From: Azorinus chamasolen
Lineage: Eukaryota > Mollusca > Bivalvia > Cardiida > Solecurtidae
Length of the DNA stretch: 64,000 nucleotides
Assembly (NCBI GenBank): GCA_963576725.1
Contig: OY755241.1
Span: forward strand, 60,571,071 to 60,635,070
Direction of reading: 5' to 3'
Shown piece after piece: positions 45,128 to 55,755 of this stretch. Below the pieces are notes generated by a model, which saw only the letters and a program-made list of their open reading frames with translations, searched no databases and had not been told where the DNA came from. Position 1 is the first letter of the stretch. Each line of letters starts with the position of its first letter. The position numbers were made by a program, and so were the translations under genes.

Positions 45128-46600
45128 TCAAGCATGTTTATAAACATTGATGACGTTGTGTTGTGCGTGAAAAGTTTCAAGCGGTGTTGCTATTGTTGGC
45201 ATAATCCAAACGTCAATGTCAATTTTCTCTCCTCTCTCCGTGTGTAGTTGCTGTTGGAAGAACCTCTGGATAGCTTCGAACTGCCGCCAAAATATGACGA
45301 ACAAATGCTGGTATCTGGGGTATTCCTTGATTATGGGGGTTGGTGGGCTGATGGGTGTAATTGTTTTAGTCATCTCCCATAGTATTTCAGTTGTTGATGT
45401 TTCAGGTGTAGAGATACGTTTTTCTTTAGAGATGATACATATTCTGGGGTCGTTTTCAAAAGGGCAGGTCCATTGTTGCACTTTTTGGTTGCACTACAGG
45501 TGGGGCTGGTACTATCACTTTTTTTAATTCTGTTATATGGTGTCTTTAAATGTTTGGTGGCGTAGTCTTTCCTGCTATAAACTTTTGCACAGTCTGGGCA
45601 TGCGTTATTATTTCCGTCTTAATTTGTTGTGGGTTTTTAAGTGCCTTCCAAAGTGCTGGATTTTCCCCGTGTTGGTTTTGAGTACAGAGTGGTTTTCCGT
45701 TTTCCGTTGACATCTTTATAAACAGTAGTGTCTAGGAAATTTGCCGATGTTGTCGATGAATCTCCATCAGATGGTTGGTTGGTGTTCTCCAGTTGATAAG
45801 AATCTGTTCTCTTTCTTGTTCATGAATACGATGGCATAACAGGGTGCGCATTTGGTGCCCATAGTTGTCCCAGCTATCTGTGTGTAGGACTCTCTGTTAA
45901 ATGTAAACGCTGTTAAGATGAAGTGCAGAAATTGAAGGAGGATCCATGTTTTTGGTTCTGAAAGTTTTGTTTTTTCTACCCCGTGTTTGACGGCCAGAAT
46001 TCTTTCTCTGTATGGAATGTTTGTATATAGTGCAGTAACATCAATTGTGACGAGAAGCAAGTTTTTCGGTATCGAACCCAGATCGTTGAGTTTCTAGAGG
46101 AAGTGCGTGGTGTCCTTTATGAAGGATGGCCATAATAGAGCTCATGGTTGTGTGAAATGGTCTACGTATTCTGAGATTTTTTCCGTAGGTCCGTCACATG
46201 CCGAGGCAATGGGTCTGTAAGGATTGTTTTGTTTGTGTACTGTCGGCAAGAGGTAAAATACGGGGGTCCTGCAGATTTTGATGTTAGATAATCGATATGT
46301 TCTTCTTTTAAAAGTTTGTGTTTCTATCGGTAGGTCAGGAATTAGGCAGATCTCTTTGCGGGCTTTGAGAGTTGTATCCTTGGAGCTTTGTCTGTACCCT
46401 TCTCGCAGGTAATCTTCTTTGTTCAAGATGACGATGCTGCCTCCTTTGTCTGCTGGTTTGATGACGATACGATGCTGTTGTTTGTTCCGGGATGTTCTTC
46501 TCATTAGTTGTTTTCTTTCCTTTGAGTGCTTGGTTTTCTATCACGGAAAGGAAGGTTTGAGAGCTGCTGATTTTCATGTTGGTGGTGTCCATCTGGAGCT
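45128..46600 (-). pseudogene. Penelope-like element: reverse transcriptase and unassigned C-terminal part
   Basis: On the - strand: IVIKPADKGGSIVILNKEDY (46,468 downward), TPVFYLLPTVHKQNNPYRPI, SACDGPTEKISEYVDHFTQP. After a frameshift come PSFIKDTTHFL, TAG, KLNDLGSIPKN, LLLVTIDVTALYTNIPYRER, TQIAGTTMGTKCAPCYAIVF, and RFIDNI in place of the usual RYIDDI, then FLDTTVYKDVNGK and TLYSKP. KPADKGG, TALYTNIP and GTxMGTKxAPxYA are diagnostic of Penelope RTs. No GIY-YIG endonuclease is seen. Instead a CPDCAKVYSRKDYATKHLK finger-like piece appears near 45,600, and a 117-codon open stretch at 45,128-45,481 (including EYPRYQHLFVIFWRQFEAIQ and DVWIMPTIATPLETFHAQ) that I cannot assign. The catalytic Asp change, stop and frameshifts mean it is dead. 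Confidence 0.8.
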
Positions 46601-46604
46601 TGTT

Positions 46605-46848
46605 TTGAAGGGATCTTGTTGAATATCAGTGTTGTTTACTCTCTGGTCAAAATGGTGTTGTAATGTAAGTGGTGTGTCAAGCAGTGTGGATCCTGATGAG
46701 ACCCAGAGTTCCTTGCCGTTCCACCTGAATCCAATTACCGGATTCACCTACAGAAGGAAGCCCTGTGAGTCGCTTTCCAGTGACTTCCACGATAAACAAT
46801 GGTTATCAACCAAACATCAATGTTTGCCCAAAGTATAGAGTGAATTGT
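46605..46848. other. short segment with diverged hairpin
   Basis: No gene. Contains tcaagcagtgtggatcctga tgagaccc, resembling one arm of the type F stem. Confidence 0.4.
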
Positions 46849-47376
46849 TTAACTCTTTCCCTCATATAAACCTGTTTTCACGCATTTGCAAACAGAGTAG
46901 ACCCAGATCAGAAGGCTTCTAGAGGAGCCATCTGATCAGGGTCTGCTCTGTTTGCTGATGGAATTTGAAAGATGTTTATTCACCTTCTAAAATGGCTAAA
47001 AAGTTCCACCTTCCATATTCCGTTATAACTACTTTATTCATGAATATTCAGTAGGTATAGATTTTTGAAACAAACATAGAACAGGGAATGGGTTAGACTA
47101 ACTCCATACATAACTCACGGATTTCTACTTAACCCTTTCCCTGTTCTGTGTTTATTACAAATTTCAATACCTACTGAATATACATGGACAAAATAGTTAT
47201 AATGAAATATGGAAGTTGGAACATTGTAGCCATTTTAGAAAGAAAAGAAACAAATATATCAAATTCCATTAGCAAACAGCGCAGACCCTGATCAGATGGC
47301 TCCTCTAGGATTTGTCTGATCTGGGTCTTCTCTGTTTGCAGGTGCGTGAAAACACATTTATATGAGGGAAAGGGTT
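46849..47376. repeat. two type B MITEs in opposite orientation
   Basis: 46,849-47,095 is reverse (ttaactctttccctcatata to cagggaatgggtta). 47,129-47,376 is forward (ttaaccctttccctgttctg to tgagggaaagggtt). Only about 33 bp separate them, so together they could form a large cruciform. Confidence 0.85.
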
Positions 47377-47435
47377 CAATCATCTCGGCAGTGATACAGG
47401 TCACCACATTGATCTTCAATATCATGAGTACTGAT

Positions 47436-47575
47436 TTAACCCTTTCCTTGTTGAATATTTATGTAAGAAATAATCAAACAATGAATATTAATAAGTTGAT
47501 TTATATTATGGTACCGGTATATGTATACAGGATGTTTTGGTATTGGCAGAAACTGCAGAAAAATATCTACCAATT
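47436..47575 (+). repeat. hairpin MITE, type C, truncated
   Basis: ttaaccctttccttgttgaa, tatttatgtaagaaataatc and ggatgttttggtattggcag are present; the stem is lost. Confidence 0.6.
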
Positions 47576-47617
47576 TTTCAGAATAAAATGGTTCTACCAT
47601 ACAATATGAATATGGCT

Positions 47618-48185
47618 ATTCTGCCATGCTATTTGCTTAATTGGAAATGGTTTTTTTGCAAATTGTGTAAATTGCTACGGAAAGAACAGGAATGTTCCAA
47701 ATGATAGATGTAAATGACAAATGCTTATTGCTAAATGGACGATTGCACTACTAGCATTGAACAGTGCCATTTAAAGTGACTGTAAATTGCTAGGGAAAGA
47801 ACAGGAGTGTTCCAAATTAATGATGTAAATGACAAATGCTTATTGCTAAATGGATGATTGCACTACTAACATTGAACAGTGCCATTTAAAGTGACTGTAA
47901 ATTGCTTGGGAAAGAACAGGAGTGTTCCAAATTAATGATGTAAATGACAAATGCTTATTGCTAAATGCACTACTAGCATTGAATAGCGCCATTTTTATTG
48001 GTATTTTTCCAGAACCATCAATATAAACCTATTTGGACCATACAATTTATTTAATTCCTTATTTATTATTACTTTATTCGATAAAGCCAAAAACATTTAG
48101 CACTTGAAATTAAGCAACTGGTATTTCGCATTTGGCATTTAGCAATTGGCAAATTGTATTTAGCAATTAGCATGGCAGAATGATG
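47618..48185. mobile_element. TIR element with three 115-bp internal repeats
   Basis: attctgccatgctatttgct (47,618) and ttagcaattagcatggcaga (48,163) are inverted ends of about 24 bp. Inside, taaattgctagggaaagaac recurs at 47,668, 47,783 and 47,898, exactly 115 bp apart; units include caaatgcttattgctaaatg and gcactactagcattgaacag. No coding frame; a non-autonomous element whose interior expanded by tandem duplication. Confidence 0.75.
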
Positions 48186-48277
48186 TTCCATAATATGGTG
48201 TAAACAAAGACATCCCTTCTTGTCAGACCCAAATGCTCATCCACTGCCACACAAAGTTAACAATCCTATAGAAAACA

Positions 48278-48486
48278 TTAACCCTTTCCTTCATATAAAC
48301 GTGTTTTCACGCATTTGCAAACACAGTTTAGGAGCCATCTGATCAGGGTCTGCTCTGTTAGCTAGTAGAATTTGAAAGATGTTTTCTAAAATGGCTACAA
48401 TGTTCCACCTTCTATATTTCATTATAACTTTTGTCTATGAATATTTAATAGATATTGAAATTTGAAATAGATACAGAACAGGGAAA
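48278..48486 (-). repeat. hairpin MITE, type B, reverse, one stem arm deleted
   Basis: ttaaccctttccttcatata to agaacagggaaa. The first arm is reduced to gcaaacacagtttaggagcc, with the atctgatcagggtctgctct arm intact. Confidence 0.7.
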
Positions 48487-48717
48487 CAAATCACTAATGT
48501 CCTTTGAAAACAGTTTAGACCCTGATGAGAGGGCTCCTAAAGGATGGTCTGCACTGTTTGTCATGTTACACTTTTCTTTCGAAGAATCCCTAAACATTCA
48601 ATATAAGCTTGACCTGTATGACTTTTGTAACAGTCCATTTGAAAATTCAGTGTTGTAAAGGTTACCGTAACTTGGTATGGCCAGAAAAATAATTTTCAGT
48701 TGAAATTAGCAGCTTAC

Positions 48718-48867
48718 CTGTAGATTAATTACTCGTGGGAGGGGCTGTCGAGTGTTAGCTCCGCCTTCTATGGCCATACCCAGGGTAGGTTTGGTCTTGT
48801 AGACAGGAATGATATCCAGAGGTATGTCTCCATATTTCTTCTTAGCCTCAGCAATTTGCTGCAACTC
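48718..48867 (-). CDS. whrn: whirlin-like gene, exon with N-terminal half of PDZ3
   Basis: 50 codons in phase 0 between acceptor (cag, - strand) and donor gtaagc: ELQQIAEAKKKYGDIPLDII, then PVYKTKPTLGMAIEGGANTR, then QPLPRVINLQ. A charged helix leads into the first PDZ strands; TLGMAIEGGANTRQPLPR is the carboxylate-binding loop region and is the most recognisable whirlin PDZ3 signature (KxxTLGIAIEGGANTxQPLPRI). The domain is completed by the exon at 43,369. The intron between them is about 5.2 kb and contains the Penelope element, two TIR elements and several hairpin MITEs. Confidence 0.9.
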
Positions 48868-48934
48868 CTGTGATATAAAAATGATCACTGATAATGAAAT
48901 TCATTTGACAATTACTTTTCTATTTTCAGTTTTC

Positions 48935-49481
48935 TTAACCCATTCCCTCATATTAACGCCTCTGCAAAAGTCACCTGTTGAAACCATTTTGACAAATAGA
49001 GCATTTATCACAATATATCACAATGGTTTCAAACTACAAAATTCTAAACTTTTCCTTTTCTCTAGTTAATGCTCCTTTCTGTAGATTTTTTCACAGAGGT
49101 TGGATCTAAAAACAGCCTATGAGGCTATGATGTGAAGGGTTAAGGGTACGGTTTTCATATTTGCTTCTTGTATATTTTTGTCAATTTCTACAGTAAAACC
49201 TAGACTAATCCAAAAGCTAAAATAAGTATCATTTTAAATTTAACCCTTTCCCTCATTTAACCCATTCCCCCATAGGCTATATTTAGACCCAGCATCTTTG
49301 AATATACCCAAAAGAAGCATTTACTAGAGAAAAGTAAAAATTTTAGAATTTTGTAGTTTGAAACCGTTGTGATAAATAGAGCATTTGCTCCTATGGAGCA
49401 AATGCTCTATTTATCACAATGGTTTCAAGAAGTGACTATTACACAGGCGTAGAAAGGCATATTTATGGAGGAAAGGGATAA
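48935..49481. repeat. two type A MITEs, opposite orientation
   Basis: 48,935-49,142 is reverse, with a shortened palindrome (gacaaatagagcatttatca). 49,257-49,481 is forward, with the intact arm gtgataaatagagcatttgc tcctatgg. Both end in ttaaccc or aagggtta-like borders. Confidence 0.8.
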
Positions 49482-49499
49482 ACACCTTCAAGGCTTTTC

Positions 49500-49815
49500 A
49501 TGTCTTTGCAAACAGTACACCCAGATCTGATGACTCCTGTAGGAGCTGTCTGATTAGGGCCTCCTCTGTTTGCTTATGAAATCATAACTGACATGACTCC
49601 ACAGTTTCTAAAAATGCCAAAACACTCTATGTACATATGCCATATTATAACAAATCAGCTGATAAATATTCTTTATTTATTTTTTACAAGAATATCCAAC
49701 AGGAAAAGGGTTAAGACAGGTGACAGCTTAATGCATAGTGAATACCATTCAGAAAGCTAAATGGAACTTTCTGTCTGACTTTCACCCAACATTAAACAGC
49801 TACTCGCCTATACAA
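49500..49815. repeat. hairpin MITE remnants (types C and D)
   Basis: A C-like stem at about 49,510-49,575 (cagatctgatgactcctgta / aggagctgtctgattagggc) and a D-like stem at 49,715-49,810 (agacaggtgacagcttaatg). Confidence 0.55.
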
Positions 49816-49877
49816 AGTGCTCAATTATTAAAGTTTGTATAAGTGAGGTTTCATTGTACAACCAAGCTCATCAATCA

Positions 49878-50116
49878 TTAAACCTTTTCCTGTTCAATAT
49901 TCATGTAAGAAATAATGACATCATGAATATTTATTAGCTAAATGCTTAGAATGGCATATGATGTTTTGGTATTTGTAGAAACTGTAGAGACATTCATTAT
50001 AATTGAATGAGCAAATAGAGCAGACCCTGATCAGATGGCTCCTACAGGAGTCATCTAATCTGGGTCTACTCTGTTTACAAATGTGTAAAAAATATTTGTA
50101 TGAAGGAAAGGTTTAA
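49878..50116 (+). repeat. hairpin MITE, type C
   Basis: ttaaaccttttcctgttcaa to atgaaggaaaggtttaa. The stem gagcagaccctgatcagatg folds on gtcatctaatctgggtctac. It lies just downstream (in gene direction) of the whirlin exon at 50,140. Confidence 0.8.
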
Positions 50117-50139
50117 TCTAAAACATCACTACATTTTAC

Positions 50140-50217
50140 CTTCTCAGATTCAGCCATGAAGGCCAAGTCAATGCTTGTGTAGATTCCTGGTCGAGGGATT
50201 TTAACTGGGTTTATATC
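50140..50217 (-). CDS. whrn: whirlin-like gene, linker exon
   Basis: 26 codons between acceptor (tgttcag, - strand) and donor gtaaaa, phase 0 at both ends: DINPVKIPRPGIYTSIDLAF, then MAESEK. It joins in frame to ELQQIAEAKKK of the exon at 48,718, giving an acidic/basic helical lead into PDZ3. Assignment to the gene is by strand, phase and position. Confidence 0.75.
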
Positions 50218-50498
50218 CTGAACACAGTCCATATTGGATATATTCTCAGCATATGACATTTAAACATTCTGATACAAATCAAGCAAATCCTTTCTATGCT
50301 TTTGGATGGAATCATAGAACAGCTGGAGCATAAAAAAGGGTCATGAACACCAGAGCTACAGATAAAGATGTGTACCCAAATACTAACATCGTCATTTCTC
50401 CACCGAACCCTATTCTTTGACCACTCATTAGAATTGTCTCTTCGAGGTTTGGTGGAGAAGTAAAGGAGTTATTCTTGAAAATGCTTAAATTTACGCAC

Positions 50499-50540
50499 CT
50501 TATCTTGGACCTCTGATGAACCCTTGTTGGAATTAACCAT
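50499..50540 (-). CDS. possible 42-nt microexon of the whirlin-like gene
   Basis: The - strand reads MVNSNKGSSEVQDK in phase 0, ending at donor gtgcgt, directly upstream of the exon at 50,140. The candidate acceptor (ggagtag) lacks a good pyrimidine tract. Composition looks linker-like. Including it keeps the frame. Confidence 0.3.
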
Positions 50541-50689
50541 CTACTCCATACATTCACCTTTCATGCTCAGATCAGATGGTTCCTACAGGAGCCATCTGAT
50601 CAAGATCTGCTCTGTTTATTTATGAAATAATATAGCTATGATTCTTTAGCTTCTTCCATGACTAAACTTTCCTGTGTTAATCTAATCAA

Positions 50690-50935
50690 TATTTTCTTAT
50701 ATGAATATACATGTAAGAATTAATAACATCATTAATATTAATTAGATTACTTTTTATACAGGTACATGAACATAGTCAATTTTACCATGTACATAAACTG
50801 TAGAATCGGATCTGTACAATTACATAAGCAAACAGAGCAGAGCCTGACCAAACAGCTCCTACAGGAGCCATCTGATCTAGGTCTTCTCTGTTTGCAAAGG
50901 TGTATAAATGGGTATGTATGGAGTAAAGGGTTCAA
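50690..50935 (+). repeat. hairpin MITE, type C
   Basis: tatgaatatacatgtaagaa start; stem gagcagagcctgaccaaaca gctcctaca / ggagccatctgatctaggtc; end ggagtaaagggttcaa. Confidence 0.72.
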
Positions 50936-51119
50936 TATTCCACTACAAGCTAAACAAAAGTTTTGTGTCAACAGCCTAAATTGAAGTCACACCCCTTACA
51001 GTAGTGAGATTATTGATCAAATGCACAACTTGAACATCCGTCTTATTTTCAAAACCAATTATCCAACAAAGCTCCAATTAAAGTACAACACACATTCTGT
51101 GATACTTTATACCAAATTA

Positions 51120-51325
51120 TTATGGCCAGGGTCCATGCTTATAAAACTTTTTAGTTTAGTCGGAGTTCGTTCTCAAGCTTTTGATTGGTCAGATTGAGTT
51201 CTCAAGCTTTTGATCGGTCGGTTTTGAGTTTTCAAGCTTTTGATTGGTCAGATTTGAGCCAAAGGCTCAAATCTGACCAATTAAAACTTGAGAACGAACT
51301 CAGACTCAACTAAAAGGTTTTGTTG
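51120..51325. repeat. inverted repeat with three internal 31-33-bp direct repeats
   Basis: The outer arms ttagtcggagttcgttctca and its inverse (tgagaacgaactcagactca) enclose gagttctcaagcttttgatt ggtcagatt repeated three times, followed by an inverted partner aatctgaccaattaaaactt. An inner palindrome (tttgagccaaaggctcaaa) marks the centre. A small foldback transposon or hairpin is the likely identity. Confidence 0.8.
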
Positions 51326-51354
51326 TCATCCAGTATTTACTTTCTTGTTTTCTT

Positions 51355-52296
51355 GCCTTTTTAACCCTACAGATACATTTGTATTTGCATTTGAAAACAG
51401 AGTGGACCCAGATCAGACAGCTCCTATAGGAGCTGTCTGATCAGGGTCTGCTCTATTTGCTTATGATATAATATAGGTATGGTTCTACAGTTTTTGTCGT
51501 GGCCAAAAGGTCTTGTACATGTCTATTTTCAATTATAACAATCTAATTAATATTCATGATAATTATTTCTTACGTAGATATTCATTGAGTAAAGCGTTAA
51601 CCCTGGGGATATTTACATTTGAAAACAGAGTAGAACAACATTTGGGTGTGTTCTGTTTGCTCATGGAATAATAGTTTCTGCCATGGCCAAACATTATCTA
51701 GTTCATATGTCTTTATAAAAAATCAGTTAACCCTGCATGTTCCATGTTTATTTCAAATTTCAGTACCTACTGAAGATTCATGGACAAAATAGCTGTAATG
51801 ATAAATATTATATGGAAGATGAAACATGGTAGCCATTCTAGAAAATAAAGAAACAGATTTTCCAAATCCCATTAGCAAACAGAGCAGACCCTGATCAGAT
51901 GGTTCCTAGTATGAACCATCTGATCTGGGTCTACTCTGTTTTGCAGATGTGTTAAAAGGCTTTTATCTGAAAATGCTTTTATATGAGGGAAAGGGTTAAT
52001 TATTGTTCCTTATATGTCATTATTTCATACATGAATAATCATTAACTCCTTCCCTGATGCATATTCATGAAAGAAATCATCTCATAACATCATGAATATT
52101 TATCTGGGTTTTTGTTATGGCACAGGTACACAGGATTGTTTGGTATTGGTAGAAACTCTAGTCAAATCTAAGTAAATTCCATAAGAAAATAATGCAGACC
52201 TTGATCAGAGGATTCCCATAAGAGCAGCAGTATCTGATCTGGGTCTACTCTGTTTGCAAATGGTGAGAAAAGGTGTTTATATGAAGTAAAGGATTA
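51355..52296. repeat. run of type C and B MITEs
   Basis: 51,360-51,600 is reverse type C (stem cccagatcagacagctccta tagg / agctgtctgatcagggtctg). 51,600-51,730 is a deleted copy. 51,727-51,999 is type B (stem gcagaccctgatcagatggt). 52,043-52,296 is type C (stem gcagaccttgatcagaggat). Confidence 0.78.
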
Positions 52297-53413
52297 ATTC
52301 AAATGAAAAAGTAAGAGTTTTACCATATCATAATAGTCCATATCCAAATATCCACTCATCAAATATCAAACAATACCAGCCACCACAATACACAGTCCTT
52401 TAAATGTAAATGTATCTAACCCATATATAATTTATTCAATTTATCTTAGTAGACTAGTCTAAATGAGTAGTTTGAGTGAATCAAAACTTCAATAAAAGCA
52501 AGGCTCTATAAAACTTTCTGGGGTGAAAAATATTCAACAAATAGCGCAGACCCAAATCACAGGCCTCATCCCCTCTGATCTGGATCTACACTGTTTGTCT
52601 ATGTCCCTATGTCACCATTGACACAAATGGATTAACCCAACTATAGCAGCAAAACAACTTCCATTTCTAAACCAATTCAATCCACATCCATATGCACTAG
52701 TTGCACGTGAATGGAACTTTCTTAGCACTAAACTATCTGGTGTTTTTCTGTGTGGATGATATGATATAAACTTTGAAACATTGAGTGCACAAGTTTTGAA
52801 GCAGACTACATTTTTGTTGCTATAGCAATAAAATGGGTGTGGTCTGTCACATGACAAGAAAGAATATACATGAACTAAAGACACAAATTAATTTTCAGTG
52901 ACCCCCTTACTAATTTTTCAAACCAAACAGCTGATATTTCTCTCTTAATTTATCAGAACTACTTTTTAGCCTTGACATGAATTCTCCTGAGAAATAAAAT
53001 TTAATACCACTTTATGCAAAAGTGTCCATTTCACTTTAACTCCGTATATATTTATAATATCATCACCAATACATTAAACTAATAGACATGATACACATAT
53101 TTAGTATTGAAAGTCAACAAAAGCTGGTAATCGTGTAGTACTGTGTAATGGTTGCCATGCCAACCAGGTGTGACATACAACCCTGTATGTTTGCGAGAAT
53201 ATTCCCATGGCAGCCTACTGTATTGGAAAATTTTGTTTGAAGCAACCTTTAGCATACTATCTCTATACCTCATAAATATTCATGTATACAATTTATGCCT
53301 TTAATTAATAAGCTGTATCATTATAATGGCATTATGAACAAGAGAATTGTTTAGCAATGGAAGAAAACTCAAAACTTACCTCGATTCAAATTTTTGTATA
53401 CTAATAAGCTATA
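52297..53413. other. whirlin intron, mostly unclassified
   Basis: No conserved coding motif in either strand. A short diverged hairpin (caaatagcgcagacccaaat / tctggatctacactgtttg) lies at 52,540-52,600. The apparent 90-codon frame at 52,612-52,884 has no recognisable domain. Confidence 0.5.
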
Positions 53414-53664
53414 TTAACCCTTCGCTTTCTATTCACGTCAATATACCTACCTGTAAATAGTGAAGACCCAGATGAGACAGCTCCTGCAGGAGCTGTCTCA
53501 TCAGGGTCTGCACTATTTACAAGTTGATTGTGCAACCAGTGCACTCCACAGCAGTGATTGCACAGCGATTTACTTTACAGTGAAGATATAATTATGTAAT
53601 TATACAACAGGGCATGGGTAAAGAAGGAGAAATGTATTTTAAAATTCAGCAAGAGAAGGGTTAA
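53414..53664 (+). repeat. hairpin MITE, type G
   Basis: ttaacccttcgctttctatt to cagcaagagaagggttaa. The stem gtgaagacccagatgagaca gctcc folds on ggagctgtctcatcagggtc. Ends resemble types A-F; the stem is specific. Confidence 0.82.
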
Positions 53665-53669
53665 TGCAC

Positions 53670-53877
53670 AGTAAAACCACTTCTAAACTGGATGTTAAAT
53701 TTAGGGTAAATATCCATCTTGGAGACAGGTGGCTGCTTAATGCAGGATGAAAGTCATGCAGAAAGCTCTTCTAGGAGCTTTCTGCATGACTTTCACCCTG
53801 TATTAAGCAGCCACCTGTCTAAAAGTATCTAAATTCTTCTCTACTGGAATTCCGGTTTAGAGGGTTTGTACTGTATA
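53670..53877. repeat. MITE, type D, with acagtaaaacc TIRs
   Basis: The left end acagtaaaaccacttctaaa and right end gtttagagggtttgtactgt are inverted. The central stem acaggtggctgcttaatgca / attaagcagccacctgtc has a 46-bp near-perfect inner palindrome around agctcttctaggagct. Confidence 0.82.
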
Positions 53878-54208
53878 AGCAATATTGACTTTGTAAATAT
53901 GAATTAGCTATATTATTATAATGGCATTTTGAACAAGAGCATTGTTTGGTAATGGTTGACACTTATGAAGGAGCTTTGAGATGCCTTTAGAGACCACAGG
54001 AAAAAAATGAAAACCTTCAAAATGACCAAGTGCCATTGTTTTATACTTTTTTCAAAACAGAAATACACAGGATAGAAAAATAGATATTAATTCCATGTGA
54101 CAAAAACACTACAAATGAACAATGAGTGTGATAAATGTGTGAACTTATGTTATCACATCAACACAGGTGTCCAATAAATAATACAGTCACCTTATGGCAG
54201 ATACACCT

Positions 54209-54457
54209 TTAACCCTTTCCCTGTTCTATGTTTATTTCAAATTTCAATACCTAATGAATATTCATTAACAAAATAGTTATAAAGAAATATGCAAGGTGGA
54301 CCATTGTAGATATTTTAGAAAGCAAAGAAACAGATCTATCAAATTCTATAAGCAAACAGAGTAGACCCTAATCAGACGGCTCCTCTAGGAGCCGTCTGAT
54401 CTGGGTCTACTCTGTTTGCAAATGCGTGAAAACATGTTTCTATGAGGGAAAGGGTTA
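54209..54457 (+). repeat. hairpin MITE, type B
   Basis: ttaaccctttccctgttcta to tgagggaaagggtta, 249 bp. The stem gcaaacagagtagaccctaa tcagacggctcct folds perfectly but for one base on its partner. Confidence 0.88.
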
Positions 54458-54673
54458 TATCTAACAGTAATGATTAATATTAACTTTTGTCTGAAAAACT
54501 ATCTGCTACAGTTCTCAAAGTATTTGTTTTTTTTCATTTCTTTAAACCTTTACTCCATAAATATGCTTTTCTACGTCTTTGCAAACAGAATAGACTCAAA
54601 CCATATCGAGGGCTTGGTGCAAAACTATTCTAACTCCTTCACAAAGTGATATGGCTCCTGTACATTTATCCGT

Positions 54674-54952
54674 TCATGAATTTACATGATGCACAGCTGT
54701 GTTTGTTGTCATTGTTTTGAGATAGGATTTTATGAGTATTTGTCTCAGACTTGTTTTTTTTAGTACGGTTATGATTTTTATGGCATTAAAAATGTGGCTG
54801 TCCAAATTTTCTACCAAGAGGTGTAGGTTTTTGTTGATGAATTGGGTAGGATTTGGGATTCTTAGGTAGTTAGTGATGATTAGTGGTATCAGTTCGTCCT
54901 GTGTAGTTGCTTTGGTTGGTTTGATGAGTTGGTCCCAATGGTAAAAAATCTT
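54674..54952 (-). other. unrecognised 92-codon open stretch
   Basis: The - strand is open from an in-frame TAA at the type A MITE border down to TGA at 54,674. It reads KIFYHWDQLIKPTKATTQDE, LIPLIITNYLRIPNPTQFIN, KNLHLLVENLDSHIFNAIKI, ITVLKKTSLRQILIKSYLK and on. It has amphipathic, protein-like composition in AT-rich DNA, but no start codon near the beginning and no family I recognise. It may be the C-terminus of a transposon protein truncated by the MITE, or a decayed exon. It is on the same strand as the whirlin gene. Confidence 0.35.
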
Positions 54953-54955
54953 TTA

Positions 54956-55426
54956 TTAACCCATTCCCTCATAGGCTATTTTTAGAATCAACCTCTTTGA
55001 ATAAATCTACCGAAAAGGAGTATTAACTCGAGAAAAGGAAAATTTTAGAATTTTGTAGTTTGAAACCATTGTGATAAATAGAGTGTTTGCTCCTATAGGA
55101 GCAAATACTCTATTTATCACAATGGTTTCAAGAATCTAAATTAATATTCATGATGTCATCATTTCTTACATGAATATTCATGGAGGAAAGGGTTAACCCT
55201 TTCCCTCATATAAACGTGTTTTCACGCATCTGCAAACAGATAAGACCTAGAGGAGCCGTCTGATCAGGGTCTGCTCTGTTTGCTATTGGAATTTGATAGA
55301 TATGTTTCTATACTTTCTAAAATGGCTACAATGTTCCACCTTCCATATCTCATTAAAACTATTTTGTCCATGAATATTCAGTAGGTATTGAAATTTGTAA
55401 TAAACACAGAACAGGGAAAGGGTTAA
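54956..55426. repeat. type A MITE abutting a reverse type B MITE
   Basis: 54,956-55,196 is type A with stem gtgataaatagagtgtttgc / caaatactctatttatcac. 55,193-55,426 is reverse type B. They share the ggttaaccc junction, as if one inserted at the end of the other. Confidence 0.84.
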
Positions 55427-55755
55427 ATAAGCAAACAGGGCAGACCCTGATTAGATGGTACCTGCAAAGGCATTAAAAGGCGTTATATGGAGTAAAGGGT
55501 TACATATTCGGACACTTAATATATCCTCTCAACCACTTTGTATAGCTGAATAATTCCATCTGTCTCCATTTTGATACATGTGACTGTTAATTTGACTGAC
55601 ATAGTAGCAAATAGTGCAGACCCTGCTCCTCCAGGAGCTGCTTGATCATGGTCTGCACTTTATGCCTGTGTTTGTCTGTCCATATACATAAGACAATTAG
55701 GGTGCTCTAAAGAAACACAAAAACCGTGATGAGACAGACATTGAGATGTACTTAC

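Noticed and set aside
52320..52355. Exon-like - strand reading MSGYLDMDYYDM before a gtaaaa donor in a whirlin intron
   Set aside because: An in-frame stop lies just upstream, the only AG acceptor gives 31 nt and would break the phase-0 chain of neighbouring exons, and the donor is weak.
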